From Polynucleobacter sp. AP-Kolm-20A-A1 (GTDB lineage: Bacteria > Pseudomonadota > Gammaproteobacteria > Burkholderiales > Burkholderiaceae): a DNA stretch of 64,000 nucleotides. Position 1 is the first letter of the stretch; the number at the start of each line of letters is the position of its first letter. The stretch lies in contig NZ_CP061315.1 in NCBI RefSeq assembly GCF_018688315.1, forward strand, positions 930,001 through 994,000, in the 5' to 3' direction. The notes beneath the pieces are model-generated. The model did not search any database and was not told the DNA's origin. It saw only the letters and a list, made by a program, of their open reading frames with translations. Positions 32,122 to 42,251 of the stretch are shown piece by piece. The position numbers and the translations under genes were made by a program.

Positions 32122-33588
32122 ATGGCCTTTACGTTAACTGGCGAAGACGCCTGCGAAAAAACCCTACCGACTCCGATACCCAATCCATATTGGGTAGCTT
32201 TCTCAGCGGCATCAGCTCGCCTGGTTGATATACCCCTTGGTAAGGATCATTTTCCAGCCAACCCAGAATGGCTGGAAGTTTTGGCTGGTAATAATCCATC
32301 TGGGTTTTCAGAGGTATTTCCTAATCCAATTTCTACGGCATATAGCGGCCATCAATTTGGTGTATGGGCAGGACAGCTTGGAGATGGCAGAGCAATCTTG
32401 TTAGGAGAAAAATCCGGTCAAGAGTTGCAGCTTAAGGGGGCAGGAAAAACACGGTTCTCTCGAATGGGTGATGGACGTGCAGTCTTACGATCTTCTATTA
32501 GAGAATTTCTATGTAGCGAGGCTATGCATGCATTAGGCATTCCTACAACAAGAGCCTTATCAATTGTTGGATCAGATTTGCCGGTTCGGCGTGAAACTAT
32601 AGAAACTGCGGCTGTATGCGCACGTCTTGCGCCAAGCTTTATTCGAATCGGACATTTTGAACACTTTGCCTCTTTGCAAAATATTGAACGTTTAAAGGAA
32701 TTGGCTGATTTACTAATTGACGAACATTATCCCGGGTGTGAGCAAAGCCAAAATCCTTACTTAGAACTATTTACGCGTATATGCGAAAGAAATGCCACTC
32801 TAGTTGCCCAGTGGCAATCAGTCGGATTTTGTCACGGCGTTCTCAACAGCGACAACATCAGCGTGCTGGGCTTAACTATGGATTACGGCCCTTTTGGTTT
32901 TATGGATCAATTTCAAATTGACCATATTTGCAATCACAGTGACCAGGGAGGTCGTTATGCCTATCATCGGCAGCCTCAAATCATGCATTGGAATATGGCT
33001 TGTCTAGCCAGCGCAATGATGCCGCTGATTGAGTTGACAGTGGATGCTGAAAATACAGAAAAACTCCTTAGATCTGCGCTAGAGCAATTTCCCTTGATCT
33101 ATGCCAAAACATGGCAATCCCTCTTCCGCAACAAATTAGGCCTCATAAACCCTCAAGAGCAGGATGTGGATTTGATTGAGCGCTTGCTACAGGCAATGCA
33201 TGAGTCAAGCGTGGATTTCACATGCTTCTTTCGCAAGTTAAGTGATGTAAGGACAAATGCCGCAGTAGATCAGATCTCATTAAGAGATGAGTTCATTAAT
33301 CTCCCGGCTATAGATCAATGGTTCTCAGATTATCTTCTGAGGTTGAATGAGGAATCGAGTGATGACGTGCAGCGCAAGCTAAGAATGGATGCTGTCAATC
33401 CTAAGTACGTCTTGAGAAATCATTTGGCCCAAGCCGCAATCGATAAAGCAAAAGACAGGGATTTTTCTGAGGTAGCTAATTTGCTGAAGGTGCTTGAAAA
33501 ACCCTTTGAGGATCAACCGCAGTACGAAAAATACTCAAATCCCCCTCCACCAGACTTATCTCAGATAGAGGTAAGCTGCTCCTCTTAG
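32122..33588 (+). CDS. selO: SelO protein adenylyltransferase (YdiU/UPF0061)
   Basis: A 488-residue pseudokinase-fold enzyme that transfers AMP to protein Ser/Thr/Tyr residues. Visible motifs are [46 protein letters not shown], and the later [25 protein letters not shown] metal-binding stretch. The C-terminus ends SCSS, placing a cysteine where eukaryotic SelO has selenocysteine. msrB, another redox-repair gene, follows 34 bases downstream. Confidence 0.95.
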   Translation: MAFTLTGEDACEKTLPTPIPNPYWVAFSAASARLVDIPLGKDHFPANPEWLEVLAGNNPSGFSEVFPNPISTAYSGHQFGVWAGQLGDGRAILLGEKSGQELQLKGAGKTRFSRMGDGRAVLRSSIREFLCSEAMHALGIPTTRALSIVGSDLPVRRETIETAAVCARLAPSFIRIGHFEHFASLQNIERLKELADLLIDEHYPGCEQSQNPYLELFTRICERNATLVAQWQSVGFCHGVLNSDNISVLGLTMDYGPFGFMDQFQIDHICNHSDQGGRYAYHRQPQIMHWNMACLASAMMPLIELTVDAENTEKLLRSALEQFPLIYAKTWQSLFRNKLGLINPQEQDVDLIERLLQAMHESSVDFTCFFRKLSDVRTNAAVDQISLRDEFINLPAIDQWFSDYLLRLNEESSDDVQRKLRMDAVNPKYVLRNHLAQAAIDKAKDRDFSEVANLLKVLEKPFEDQPQYEKYSNPPPPDLSQIEVSCSS

Positions 33589-33622
33589 TCAAGAAAAAAC
33601 CCTTATTAATACAAGAATCTCC

Positions 33623-34036
33623 ATGAAAAAAACAGATCAAGAATACAAACAAGAACTCACTGATATCGAATATCGCGTTACTCGTGAAGCTGCGACCGAA
33701 CGTCCTTTTTCTGGGAAATATTGGGATCACTGGGATCAGGGTCGCTATAAATGCATTTGTTGCAATACCCCCCTCTTTTTATCTGAAACTAAGTTTGATG
33801 CTGGTTGCGGTTGGCCAAGCTATAACGCACCTGAAAATAACTCCTCTATTAAGGAGATACGGGATACCAGCCATGGAATGGTTCGTACCGAGGTGCGCTG
33901 TGCTCATTGCGATGCCCATCTAGGACATGTTTTTGATGATGGCCCCAATCCCACAGGTCTTCGTTATTGCATTAATTCTGCATCTTTGAATTTTGAGCCA
34001 AGCAGTAATGCAAAGCTTGCAAATTCAGACCAATAA
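33623..34036 (+). CDS. msrB: Peptide methionine-R-sulfoxide reductase MsrB
   Basis: A 137-residue enzyme repairing methionine-R-sulfoxide. Structural zinc cysteines lie in CICC and CAHC; GCGWPSY is the substrate loop, and the catalytic Cys is in [11 protein letters not shown] near the C-terminus. Length is normal for a single-domain cytosolic MsrB. It lies between selO and yciB. Confidence 0.97.
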   Translation: MKKTDQEYKQELTDIEYRVTREAATERPFSGKYWDHWDQGRYKCICCNTPLFLSETKFDAGCGWPSYNAPENNSSIKEIRDTSHGMVRTEVRCAHCDAHLGHVFDDGPNPTGLRYCINSASLNFEPSSNAKLANSDQ

Positions 34037-34060
34037 GTAAATAGCAGGATAATTGAACCT

Positions 34061-34609
34061 ATGAAATTTTTATTCGACCTCTTCCCAATTATTCTTTTCT
34101 TTATCGCCTTTAAATTTGGTGATATTTACACGGCTACGATTGTTGCTATGGTTGCCACCATCGGGCAAATATTGTGGGTTTATTACCGCCACCGCAAGAT
34201 TGATGTAATGCAATGGGTTAGCCTGGCCATGATCTTGGTATTTGGCAGCCTAACGATCTTTCTACACGACAAAACCTTCATTCAACTTAAACCAACTGCA
34301 CTCTATTGGCTTTTTGCTGGAGTTCTTTTTGTTAGCGCCCAGTTCTTTAGAAAGAATTGGATTCAAGTTTTAATGGGTAAGCAAGTAACCCTCAAGATGG
34401 AGAGTGCGCATTCAGTTTGGCATCAATTAAATATGGCCTGGGCCTTATTCTTTTTTGCGATGGGTGCTCTTAATCTATATATTGCCTTTGAGTACTCGGA
34501 AGAAACCTGGGTGAACTTTAAGTTATTTGGTAGCACTGGCTTATTGGTTGTGTTTGTCATCATCCAAGGCATTTGGCTGTCTCGGCACATGGAGCATCCT
34601 GCAGAATGA
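34061..34609 (+). CDS. yciB: Inner membrane intracellular septation protein A
   Basis: A 182-residue YciB/IspZ membrane protein with five predicted hydrophobic segments, beginning MKFLFDLFPIILFFIAFKFG and containing the conserved FAGVLFVSAQFFRKNWIQVLMGKQV. In E. coli it affects envelope integrity and septation. Its TGA overlaps the ATG of the BolA-like gene, implying translational coupling. Confidence 0.95.
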   Translation: MKFLFDLFPIILFFIAFKFGDIYTATIVAMVATIGQILWVYYRHRKIDVMQWVSLAMILVFGSLTIFLHDKTFIQLKPTALYWLFAGVLFVSAQFFRKNWIQVLMGKQVTLKMESAHSVWHQLNMAWALFFFAMGALNLYIAFEYSEETWVNFKLFGSTGLLVVFVIIQGIWLSRHMEHPAE

Positions 34610-34884
34610 GCATTAATCAACAGCGCATCTCCCTATTTGAAGCCGACTTACGCAATGCTTTTGATGTACAGAGCCTGATCATTGAGGATGAAAGCCATCT
34701 TCATGCCGGCCATGCTGGCGCTGCGACTGGCGGCGGGCACTTTAAGCTTTCGATTACAGCCCCAGAATTCAAGGGCTTGAGTCTTGTAGCCCGTCATCGC
34801 GCAGTCTACGCAGCCCTTCAGCGCCATATTCCCAAAGAAATACATGCCTTGACCATTTCAGCCCTCTCTACGGATGAGGTTTAG
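34606..34884 (+). CDS. BolA family protein
   Basis: A 92-residue BolA-like protein of the kind that works with monothiol glutaredoxins in Fe-S handling. The core has SHLHAGHAGAATGGGHFKLSI with the cluster-ligand His region, then ARHRAVYAAL and the IHALTISAL helix-strand. I start at the ATG overlapping the yciB stop (ATGA); an earlier ATT-type extension in frame is not needed. The yciB-bolA-parvulin order is common in betaproteobacteria. Confidence 0.9.
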   Translation: MSINQQRISLFEADLRNAFDVQSLIIEDESHLHAGHAGAATGGGHFKLSITAPEFKGLSLVARHRAVYAALQRHIPKEIHALTISALSTDEV

Positions 34885-34938
34885 TTTGGCCATGATTTAA
34901 ACTGAACAAGCCTTTTACTATTTAACTTTACATATCAA

Positions 34939-35733
34939 ATGCTCAATAAACGCCAAATCTTTGCTATCAGCGTACTCAGCGCTTCCCTAATGTCTAGCTA
35001 CTCATATGCGCAAAACGCAGTGATTGTGAATGGCAAGTCGATCCCCAAAGCTCAGCTCGATAAGCTGGTCCAAAAATCTGGTCAACCTGAAAACCCGCAG
35101 GTACGTGACCAAGCGCGTGAAATGTTGGTGACACGTGAATTAATTCTGCAAGAAGCGGATAAACGCGGCGTGATCCAAAACGAATTAGTTCGTGAACAAT
35201 TAGAACAGGCACGCATGAGTGTTTTGATTGCGGCCGTATTTGAAGACTATGTAGCAAAAGAAGGTGTTGCAGAGGCAGATCTTCAAGCTGCTTATGACTC
35301 CGTGAAGTCTCAATATACCGGCAAGGAATACCATGTCGAGCATATCTTGGTAGAAAAAGAATCTGATGCTAAGGCAATTATTGCGCAGTTAAAGTCAGGC
35401 GCTAACTTCGAAGAGATTGCTAAAGCGAAATCTCAAGATCCTGGATCAGCAAAAAATGGTGGTGATCTTGGTTGGGTTAGCGACAAGGCTCTTGTGCCTG
35501 AATTCTCTAAAGCCATGGTGCAACTTAAGAATGGACAAATCACCGAAAAACCAGTGAAGTCTCAATTCGGTTGGCATGTGATCAAAATGATTGATGTGCG
35601 CGATGTGAAGGCGCCTAGCATAGATGAAATCAAAGATCAGCTTAAGCAAATGATTATGTCTGACAAGAATTGGCAGAAAGCGAAGTTTTCAGAAATGATG
35701 CAAAAGCTCCGCGCTAAAGCCAAAATTCAATAA
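34939..35733 (+). CDS. Periplasmic parvulin-type peptidyl-prolyl isomerase
   Basis: A 264-residue exported foldase. The signal peptide is about 1-24 (ending SYAQ). An N-terminal SurA_N-like helical region is followed by one complete parvulin domain with VEHILVEKES, FEEIAKAKSQDPGSAKNGGDLGWV and FGWHVIKMIDV. It is intact, unlike the PpiD-like protein at the left of the window. It is related to PrsA/PpiC-like proteins found after bolA in Burkholderiales. Confidence 0.94.
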   Translation: MLNKRQIFAISVLSASLMSSYSYAQNAVIVNGKSIPKAQLDKLVQKSGQPENPQVRDQAREMLVTRELILQEADKRGVIQNELVREQLEQARMSVLIAAVFEDYVAKEGVAEADLQAAYDSVKSQYTGKEYHVEHILVEKESDAKAIIAQLKSGANFEEIAKAKSQDPGSAKNGGDLGWVSDKALVPEFSKAMVQLKNGQITEKPVKSQFGWHVIKMIDVRDVKAPSIDEIKDQLKQMIMSDKNWQKAKFSEMMQKLRAKAKIQ

Positions 35734-35739
35734 GACGAA

Positions 35740-36897
35740 TTAGCTGGCGGGATAGCGACGCGGTCTGAGTTTCTGGATTGCTGTTCCCGCCAATCCGCAT
35801 GCAAAGGCGGACATGACAAAGACATCTCTAGGTTGAGATAACTCCCATATCCAACCAGCACAGAGCCCCCCTAGCGTTCCGCCAAGTCCATAAGAAATGG
35901 TTGCCATAAGCGCTTGCCCGCGAGCTTGCAAAGGACCGGTAAACCAGCGCTGCAGCAATTTATTCGCCGCACTGTGGTGGGCGGCAAACGTTCCGGCATG
36001 CATTAGCTGCGCCACAATCAAAACAGAGGTAATGGGCAAGAACGCAATCAAGACAAAGCGTATGACGCCAATTCCAAATGCAGCCTGAAGAATGACTTCA
36101 GCATCCAACTTACTGAGAAACTTACTTTGAAAGTAGAAAAATACAACTTCAGCTAGTACGCCGAGAGCCCAAAATAGACCAATCTGAAACTTGTCATACC
36201 CCAGATCAGAGAGATACAAGGAGTAAAAAACGTAAAAGGATGCGTGCGCAAAAATCATGAAAAATCCAGACACCAGGAACCAGCGAACATCAGGATTAAA
36301 TAGCACGATCAATAGCTCGCCCTTAACCATCTTGCGCCGCTCCATCTTAGGTTCGTGCAGCTGGAAGCTAATAAACGCAAGCGCTAGCAAAACAGTGGCA
36401 CCAACAAATGGATAAAGTTCAATGGACTTACGTTGAAATAATTCGCCTGCAGCAAGAACCATTACGATAAAACCAATAGAGCCCCATAGACGAAGGCGGC
36501 CGTAGCGCTTATCAAAGGAATTGTCTTTATACAAAGCATGAATGGTGGCCGATTCACCAAGGGGCATAAGGCTACTCAGGATGGTATGCAACACAAACAT
36601 CCAAATGAAAAAACTAATGTAGCTTTGTAGAAAAAAGATTAGTAGAAATACAATGGCTGCCAAACATGAGCAAAATCGAATAATGCCAACTCTATTCGAC
36701 AGATAGTCTGATAGCCAACCCCATGAGAATGGGCCAATGATTCTTGTAATTTGCAGCATCGACATCAACGCGGCAATTTCAATAACGCTAAAGCCGCGGT
36801 CTTGAAAAAATAGGCTGGCATATGGCGAAACCAGTCCAACATAAGCAAAATATAAAAAGAAAAAGGACCCGAAGGCCCAGCGAAGTGAAGGCGTCAT
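35740..36897 (-). CDS. MFS transporter (HcaT/phenylpropionate-permease-like)
   Basis: A 385-residue major facilitator with about 12 hydrophobic helices. The start WAFGSFFFLYFAYVGLVSPYASLFFQDRGFS and the loop GRLRLWGSIGF resemble the HcaT/LacY-like subgroup (MFS_1-like). Substrate specificity cannot be assigned from sequence. It begins 15 bases after aroC on the same strand, so it is probably co-transcribed with chorismate synthase. Confidence 0.85.
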   Translation of the reverse strand: MTPSLRWAFGSFFFLYFAYVGLVSPYASLFFQDRGFSVIEIAALMSMLQITRIIGPFSWGWLSDYLSNRVGIIRFCSCLAAIVFLLIFFLQSYISFFIWMFVLHTILSSLMPLGESATIHALYKDNSFDKRYGRLRLWGSIGFIVMVLAAGELFQRKSIELYPFVGATVLLALAFISFQLHEPKMERRKMVKGELLIVLFNPDVRWFLVSGFFMIFAHASFYVFYSLYLSDLGYDKFQIGLFWALGVLAEVVFFYFQSKFLSKLDAEVILQAAFGIGVIRFVLIAFLPITSVLIVAQLMHAGTFAAHHSAANKLLQRWFTGPLQARGQALMATISYGLGGTLGGLCAGWIWELSQPRDVFVMSAFACGLAGTAIQKLRPRRYPAS

Positions 36898-36912
36898 CTC
36901 AGCTAGTTCGCG

Positions 36913-38028
36913 TTAATCTTTGCTAGAGCCTGGTTGGGATGACGGAATAGATTTGGTTGGCATGATGACATCTGCGCATTGAGCGCGATGACGTAATGCG
37001 TGATCCATTAGAACCAAAGCCAGCATTGCCTCAGCAATAGGCGTTGCCCGAATTCCTACGCAAGGATCATGACGCCCTTTGGTTTGGACGGTAATCGGAT
37101 TGCCCGCTAAATCTACCGATTGCTTTGGGCTCAAAATGCTTGAGGTGGGTTTAATAGCAATCGAAACGCGTAAGTCTTGACCGCTGCTGATGCCGCCCAG
37201 TGTTCCACCAGAGTTATTGCTTGCAAAGCCATCAGGATGCAGCTCATCCCCATGCTCGCTTCCTCTCTGGGGTACTGATTTAAAGCCGGCACCAATTTCA
37301 ACGCCTTTAACGGCGTTGATACCCATCATTGCATGTGCAATATCCGCATCCAACTTGTCGAATAAGGGCTCACCTAAGCCAATAGGAACATTTCGGGCTC
37401 GCACTTCAATCCGCGCGCCGCATGAGTCCCCTGCTTTGCGCAACTCATCCATATAGGACTCAAGTTGGGGAATCATTTCAGCGTTAGCCGCAAAGAATGG
37501 GTTGTTTTCGATTTGGGATGCATCTTTAAATGGAATTTCCAATTCACCGAGTTGACTCATATAGCCATAGAACTCGGTTCCATACTTTTCATGCAACCAT
37601 TTTTTAGCAATCGCTGCTGCTGCAACAACAGGAGCGGTTAAACGTGCTGAGGATCTTCCGCCGCCACGAGGGTCGCGAATGCCATATTTGTACTGATACG
37701 CATAGTCAGCATGTCCAGGGCGGAAAGTTTGCAAGATATCGCCATAGTCTTGACTGCGCTGATCGGTGTTCCGAATGAGTAAGGCTATCGGCGTGCCGGT
37801 AGTCTTGCCTTCAAATACGCCAGATAGGATTTCAACCTTATCCTCTTCTTTGCGCTGGGTAACGTGTCGTGAAGTACCAGGCTTACGACGATCAAGATCG
37901 AGCTGAAGGTCCGCCTCAGAAAGATTCATTCCTGGGGGACAGCCATCAACCACCGCCCCAATAGCGGGACCGTGGGATTCACCAAAGGTGGTAACTGTAA
38001 AGAGGAGGCCTAAAGTATTTCCTGACAT
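36913..38028 (-). CDS. aroC: Chorismate synthase
   Basis: A 371-residue FMN-dependent enzyme completing the shikimate pathway. It carries the three signatures [18 protein letters not shown] near the N-terminus, the [10 protein letters not shown] region in the middle, and [18 protein letters not shown] near the C-terminus. Length is normal. A CATAAT box ends six bases before its ATG. The MFS gene follows. Confidence 0.97.
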   Translation of the reverse strand: MSGNTLGLLFTVTTFGESHGPAIGAVVDGCPPGMNLSEADLQLDLDRRKPGTSRHVTQRKEEDKVEILSGVFEGKTTGTPIALLIRNTDQRSQDYGDILQTFRPGHADYAYQYKYGIRDPRGGGRSSARLTAPVVAAAAIAKKWLHEKYGTEFYGYMSQLGELEIPFKDASQIENNPFFAANAEMIPQLESYMDELRKAGDSCGARIEVRARNVPIGLGEPLFDKLDADIAHAMMGINAVKGVEIGAGFKSVPQRGSEHGDELHPDGFASNNSGGTLGGISSGQDLRVSIAIKPTSSILSPKQSVDLAGNPITVQTKGRHDPCVGIRATPIAEAMLALVLMDHALRHRAQCADVIMPTKSIPSSQPGSSKD

Positions 38029-38040
38029 ATCGACATTATG
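38029..38040 (-). promoter_or_regulatory. Putative aroC -10 box, leaderless-type spacing
   Basis: CATAAT on the minus strand (38035-38040) ends six bases before the aroC ATG at 38028. There is no Shine-Dalgarno sequence in the six-base gap. Confidence 0.45.
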
Positions 38041-38071
38041 TCATTTGTCAGGAATTTTGGGCTAGAACAGC

Positions 38072-38527
38072 TTAGTTAGAAGCCTTTTCTGTGTCTTCCG
38101 GCCAATCGCGAATGTAGGCCTTGAGCATCGTATTTTCGAAATCCTGAGCCTCTACAACGGATTTTGCGACGTCATAAAACGAGATTACGCCCATGAGCAT
38201 TTTTTGGTCCACAACGGGCAAATAGCGAGCATGGTCCACCAACATCATGCGGCGAACCTCATCGATCTCAGTTTCCATATTGCAGGTGAGCGGCTTTTGA
38301 TTCATGACGTTGTTAACCTGCAAACCATCAAGCTTGCCATGATGTTTTGCTAACGCAGCAATGACCTCGCGGAAGGTCAATATCCCAACCAGCTTGTCGT
38401 ATTGCATTACGACTAAAGAGCCTATGTCATGTTCGCTCATCACCAATACGGCTGTTTGCAAAGCAGTATCAGGGGCAACGGTAAACAGAGTGCTGCCCTT
38501 TACCCTCAATATGTCACGAACTTTCAT
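38072..38527 (-). CDS. CBS-domain pair protein
   Basis: A 151-residue cytosolic protein made almost entirely of two CBS domains (about 8-60 and 74-130), as in VMSEHDIGSLVVMQYDKLVGILTFREVI and MLVDHARYLPVVDQKMLMGVISFYDVAK. CBS pairs bind adenine nucleotides and act as energy sensors, but no partner enzyme is attached or adjacent. A GGAG Shine-Dalgarno precedes the ATG. It lies between aroC and yihY. Confidence 0.9.
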   Translation of the reverse strand: MKVRDILRVKGSTLFTVAPDTALQTAVLVMSEHDIGSLVVMQYDKLVGILTFREVIAALAKHHGKLDGLQVNNVMNQKPLTCNMETEIDEVRRMMLVDHARYLPVVDQKMLMGVISFYDVAKSVVEAQDFENTMLKAYIRDWPEDTEKASN

Positions 38528-38605
38528 TTTGTCTCCGGAATTGATCCATGTATAGACTCAATATATCCGCAAGCCCTCTTTGAATCAAGGCTTAAGCGCT
38601 AACTT

Positions 38606-39454
38606 TTAGTAACGAATAACCCTAATTACCCCACTTCGGATATCGGGCAGGTTAGCCACCAAAACAGCGCCAGCTAAGGTGATCCACCAAGTCATATAGA
38701 TCCAAATTAGACCCAGGGGAAATATGGCAAAGGCGCCATAAACCGTTTTGTAAAAGGCTGTATTACTTAAAAAGATGGCAAAGCCAAACTTCATCAGCTC
38801 AAAAGCCAAGGCGGCAAAAAATGCGCCGGTAAAAGCGTCAACCCAGAGAATCTTGGCATAAGGCAATATCTTGTAAACGACCGCAAAGACGCCCACCGCC
38901 AAGAGTATTGGTGCAAATGTAGCAATTAACTTAAAGCCAAAAGAAACTGCCTTAATCCAGCCTTCCGAAGCGCTAAATAGAACACCGCTTAAATAGATGC
39001 CTATACCCAGAAGAACTGGCGCTACGAAGGTGGCAGCGCTGTAAATGACTATCTTTTTGAGAAGTGGGCGGCTCTGTTTAACCTTAAAAATTTGATTAAA
39101 GGCGCCCTCAATCACTGCAAGGGTCATGATGGTGGTAACCACCAATCCAATTAAACCAACGAAAGTAAGACCACTGGCTTTTGAGGAAAACTGGTCTAAA
39201 TACATAAAGACCTGCTGATTTAAGCCGCCGGGCATGTATGTATCTAGCAACCAAGTTCTGAAGGTGTTTTTAACCTGAATAACGCTTGGCAGGTAACCTA
39301 TCAACATCGTGGCTATGGTGATCATTGGCACAAGCGATAAAGTTGTCGTAAAGGACAAACTGGCAGCAATTTGCTTTAAATTTTGATCGCGGTTCCCCTC
39401 CCAGAGCTCTTTGCCCAGGGAGAGCCATAATTGGGGGTTACGAATAATGCGCAT
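38606..39454 (-). CDS. YihY/virulence factor BrkB family membrane protein
   Basis: A 282-residue inner-membrane protein of the YihY/BrkB (UPF0761) family, with about six hydrophobic segments. ASLSFTTTLSLVPMITIATMLIG and GAFAIFPLGLIWIYMTWWITLAGA are the conserved stretches. The family was once proposed as RNase BN, which proved incorrect; its function is unclear. It is divergent from wrbA over a 22-base gap. Confidence 0.9.
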   Translation of the reverse strand: MRIIRNPQLWLSLGKELWEGNRDQNLKQIAASLSFTTTLSLVPMITIATMLIGYLPSVIQVKNTFRTWLLDTYMPGGLNQQVFMYLDQFSSKASGLTFVGLIGLVVTTIMTLAVIEGAFNQIFKVKQSRPLLKKIVIYSAATFVAPVLLGIGIYLSGVLFSASEGWIKAVSFGFKLIATFAPILLAVGVFAVVYKILPYAKILWVDAFTGAFFAALAFELMKFGFAIFLSNTAFYKTVYGAFAIFPLGLIWIYMTWWITLAGAVLVANLPDIRSGVIRVIRY

Positions 39455-40078
<624 letters not shown>

Positions 40079-40079
<1 letters not shown>

Positions 40080-40492
40080 TGACCACTTTGCAAGTTATGA
40101 ACATGTATCAAAAAATTCTAGACAAGAATCCGTATCAGCTAATAGCAACAGCGGCATTTATCGATCTATTCATTCTGTGTGTTTGCTGGGAATGGTTTGT
40201 CTCCCCTCTTCGTCCTGGCGGATCCTGGTTGATCTTGAAGGGCATTCCCTTGTTGTTTGCCATTCCTGGCCTGTGGAAAGGCAAGGTTTACACCATGCAA
40301 TGGGCATCGATGTTAATTCTGCTTTACGTGACCGAAGGTTTGGTACGCATTCTAGAAACAGGCGCTAACTTTTGGCTCGCTCTGCTGGAAACAATTCTTG
40401 CCACTATTGGCTTTGTTTGCTTGCTGATTTATTTAAAGCCTATCAAGAAGGAAGCCAAAAGCCTTAAAAAAATGCGAGAGGCAAATCGCTGA
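40079..40492 (+). CDS. DUF2069 membrane protein
   Basis: A 137-residue protein with about four hydrophobic segments and a basic C-terminus (KPIKKEAKSLKKMREANR). The conserved stretches FVSPLRPGGSWLILKGIPLLFAIPGLWKG and YVTEGLVR identify DUF2069. Its ATG overlaps the wrbA TGA, and its own TGA overlaps the next ATG, so three genes are translationally coupled. Function unknown. Confidence 0.88.
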
Positions 40493-41907
40493 TGCAATCA
40501 TTCATCCAGCAGCTTCATGGCATTTTGAGTCCGCAATATATCCTGGCCGATGATGCAGATAAGGTACCTTATCTAACGGATTGGCGTAAGCGTTATACCG
40601 GTAAAGCTTTGGCTGTTGTACTACCTAAAAGTGCTGAAGAGATTGCAAAGATTGTTCAAGCATGCGCCCAGAGCAATGTCGCGATTGTCCCTCAAGGTGG
40701 CCATACTGGCTTTTGCGGCGGAGCTACGCCCGATGACAGCGGTAAGCAGATTGTTTTGAGCTTTAAGCGCATGAACCAAATATTAGAGATTGATAGCGCC
40801 AATCAAACCATTACTCTAGAGGCCGGCTGTATTTTGCAATCAGTGCAAGAAAAAGCTGCGGAGCATGGGTTTTTATTTCCCTTAAGCCTTGGGGCGGAGG
40901 GAAGCTGCATGATTGGAGGCAATCTAGCAACCAATGCAGGCGGCACAAATGTATTGCGTTATGGAAATACGCGCGACCTGTGTCTTGGTCTAGAGGTGGT
41001 TACCGCCAAAGGTGAAATATGGGACGGTTTAAAAGGCTTGCGCAAGGACAATACAGGCTATGACTTACGCGACTTATTCATTGGTTCTGAGGGCACGTTA
41101 GGGATTATTACCGCTGCAGTTATGAAGCTCTATCCCCTACCCATTTCGCAATGGACAACATTGGTTGCTGTCGATAGCGTTGCATCTACCATCGATTTAT
41201 TAAATTTATTTCAGAAACGCGCTACATCATTGCTCACCGGATTTGAAATGATGACGCGGGAGTCTTTGGAATTAAATACAAAGCACTTCCCGCACATGGC
41301 TAATCCACTACAAGGTAATCCTGCTTACACGGTTTTGATAGAACTTTCTGATCACGAGAGTGAGGAACATGTAAGACAATTGCTGGAAACTGTTTTAGAG
41401 GAAGCATTTGAAGCAAATCTCATCTCGGATGCCGTCATTGCCAGCAACTTAAGTCAAGCCAAATCGTTTTGGCAGATGCGTGAACACATTACCCTAGCCC
41501 AAGCTGAAGAAGGTGCGAATCTAAAACACGACATCACCATCCCTCTTTCTGCGCTCGAGAGCTTTATCAAAGAAACGGATGATTTAATGCGTGCGAAATA
41601 TCCTGGCATCAGAATCATTAATTTTGGGCACTTGGGTGATGGCAATCTTCACTACAACATAGCCCCGCCGTTAGGAATTGATCCCAAGTCATTTAACCAG
41701 GCCAATGAAAAAGCTATACATGAGCTGGTTTACAGCCAAGTGGAGCGCTGCAAGGGTTCCATTTCGGCAGAACATGGCGTGGGACAGCTTAAATTGGATG
41801 GCTTAAGGGCTCACAAAGGTGCGGTAGCCCACGACCTCATGAGGACCCTTAAAACGGCTCTAGACCCCCAAAATATCCTCAATCCCCACAAAGTCGTCTC
41901 AATTTAA
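40492..41907 (+). CDS. FAD-linked oxidase / D-2-hydroxyacid dehydrogenase
   Basis: A 471-residue flavoprotein of the VAO family. An N-terminal FAD-binding PCMH domain has VPQGGHTGFCGGATP and GSEGTLGIITAAVMKLYPLP; the C-terminal FAD-oxidase_C domain has NFGHLGDGNLHYN and SAEHGVGQLK. The architecture fits D-lactate, glycolate or D-2-hydroxyglutarate dehydrogenases; the substrate is not decided. The ATG overlaps the DUF2069 stop. A hairpin overlaps its stop codon. Confidence 0.88.
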   Translation: MQSFIQQLHGILSPQYILADDADKVPYLTDWRKRYTGKALAVVLPKSAEEIAKIVQACAQSNVAIVPQGGHTGFCGGATPDDSGKQIVLSFKRMNQILEIDSANQTITLEAGCILQSVQEKAAEHGFLFPLSLGAEGSCMIGGNLATNAGGTNVLRYGNTRDLCLGLEVVTAKGEIWDGLKGLRKDNTGYDLRDLFIGSEGTLGIITAAVMKLYPLPISQWTTLVAVDSVASTIDLLNLFQKRATSLLTGFEMMTRESLELNTKHFPHMANPLQGNPAYTVLIELSDHESEEHVRQLLETVLEEAFEANLISDAVIASNLSQAKSFWQMREHITLAQAEEGANLKHDITIPLSALESFIKETDDLMRAKYPGIRIINFGHLGDGNLHYNIAPPLGIDPKSFNQANEKAIHELVYSQVERCKGSISAEHGVGQLKLDGLRAHKGAVAHDLMRTLKTALDPQNILNPHKVVSI

Positions 41908-41938
41908 TAAAAAACCCCATTTTTTATTAAATATTTTG
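41902..41938 (+). terminator. AT-rich hairpin at the end of the FAD oxidase gene
   Basis: A perfect 13-bp inverted repeat (41902-41914 with 41920-41932), loop CCCCA, includes the stop codon and is followed by a short T-rich stretch. The stem is all A-T, so termination may be weak. Confidence 0.5.
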
Positions 41939-41996
41939 TAATTCCTGTCATCCCCATCGATTTATCGTGCGTTGTATGGTCATGGAGGTGACAAAT

Positions 41997-42182
41997 ATGT
42001 CAACAAGACTCAAACGTTGGGCCCGTGCAATTCAACAGATCGACTTGTCTAAGAGGACGCCTGAAGTCGCTATTGGCTACTTGGATAGCAAATATCGTGA
42101 TATTGCTTGGCGTTACATCCGCATTCTTGGCTTTGAGCGCACCATCAGCTTCATGGCTAGCAATAATTTCCACCCAGAATAA
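41997..42182 (+). CDS. Uncharacterised 61-residue basic protein
   Basis: A 61-residue protein, net basic at the N-terminus (STRLKRWARA) with a later mixed helix DSKYRDIAWRYIRILGFERTISFM. There is no signal peptide or membrane segment. An excellent Shine-Dalgarno GGAGGTGA at 41984-41991 lies five bases before the ATG, better than most genes here and the main reason for choosing this start over one ten codons upstream. Strong hairpins flank it on both sides, so it may be a small independent transcript. I do not recognise the family. Confidence 0.65.
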   Translation: MSTRLKRWARAIQQIDLSKRTPEVAIGYLDSKYRDIAWRYIRILGFERTISFMASNNFHPE

Positions 42183-42190
42183 TCCCAATA

Positions 42191-42224
42191 AAACCCTAAA
42201 TAACTGATTTATTTAGGGTTTTTT
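42191..42224. terminator. Strong terminator between convergent genes
   Basis: A perfect 13-bp stem (42191-42203 with 42209-42221), loop CTGAT, ends in a T run on the plus strand. The minus strand also reads TTTTATTG after the stem, so it may stop both the small gene and the glt/dehalogenase transcript. Confidence 0.85.
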
Positions 42225-42251
42225 GCTTTTATTGGGCTTTATTTAGCAAAT

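Noticed and set aside
42025..42207. Alternative 60-codon frame over the small basic protein gene
   Set aside because: It has no Shine-Dalgarno, runs into the terminator stem, and conflicts with the better frame starting at 41997.
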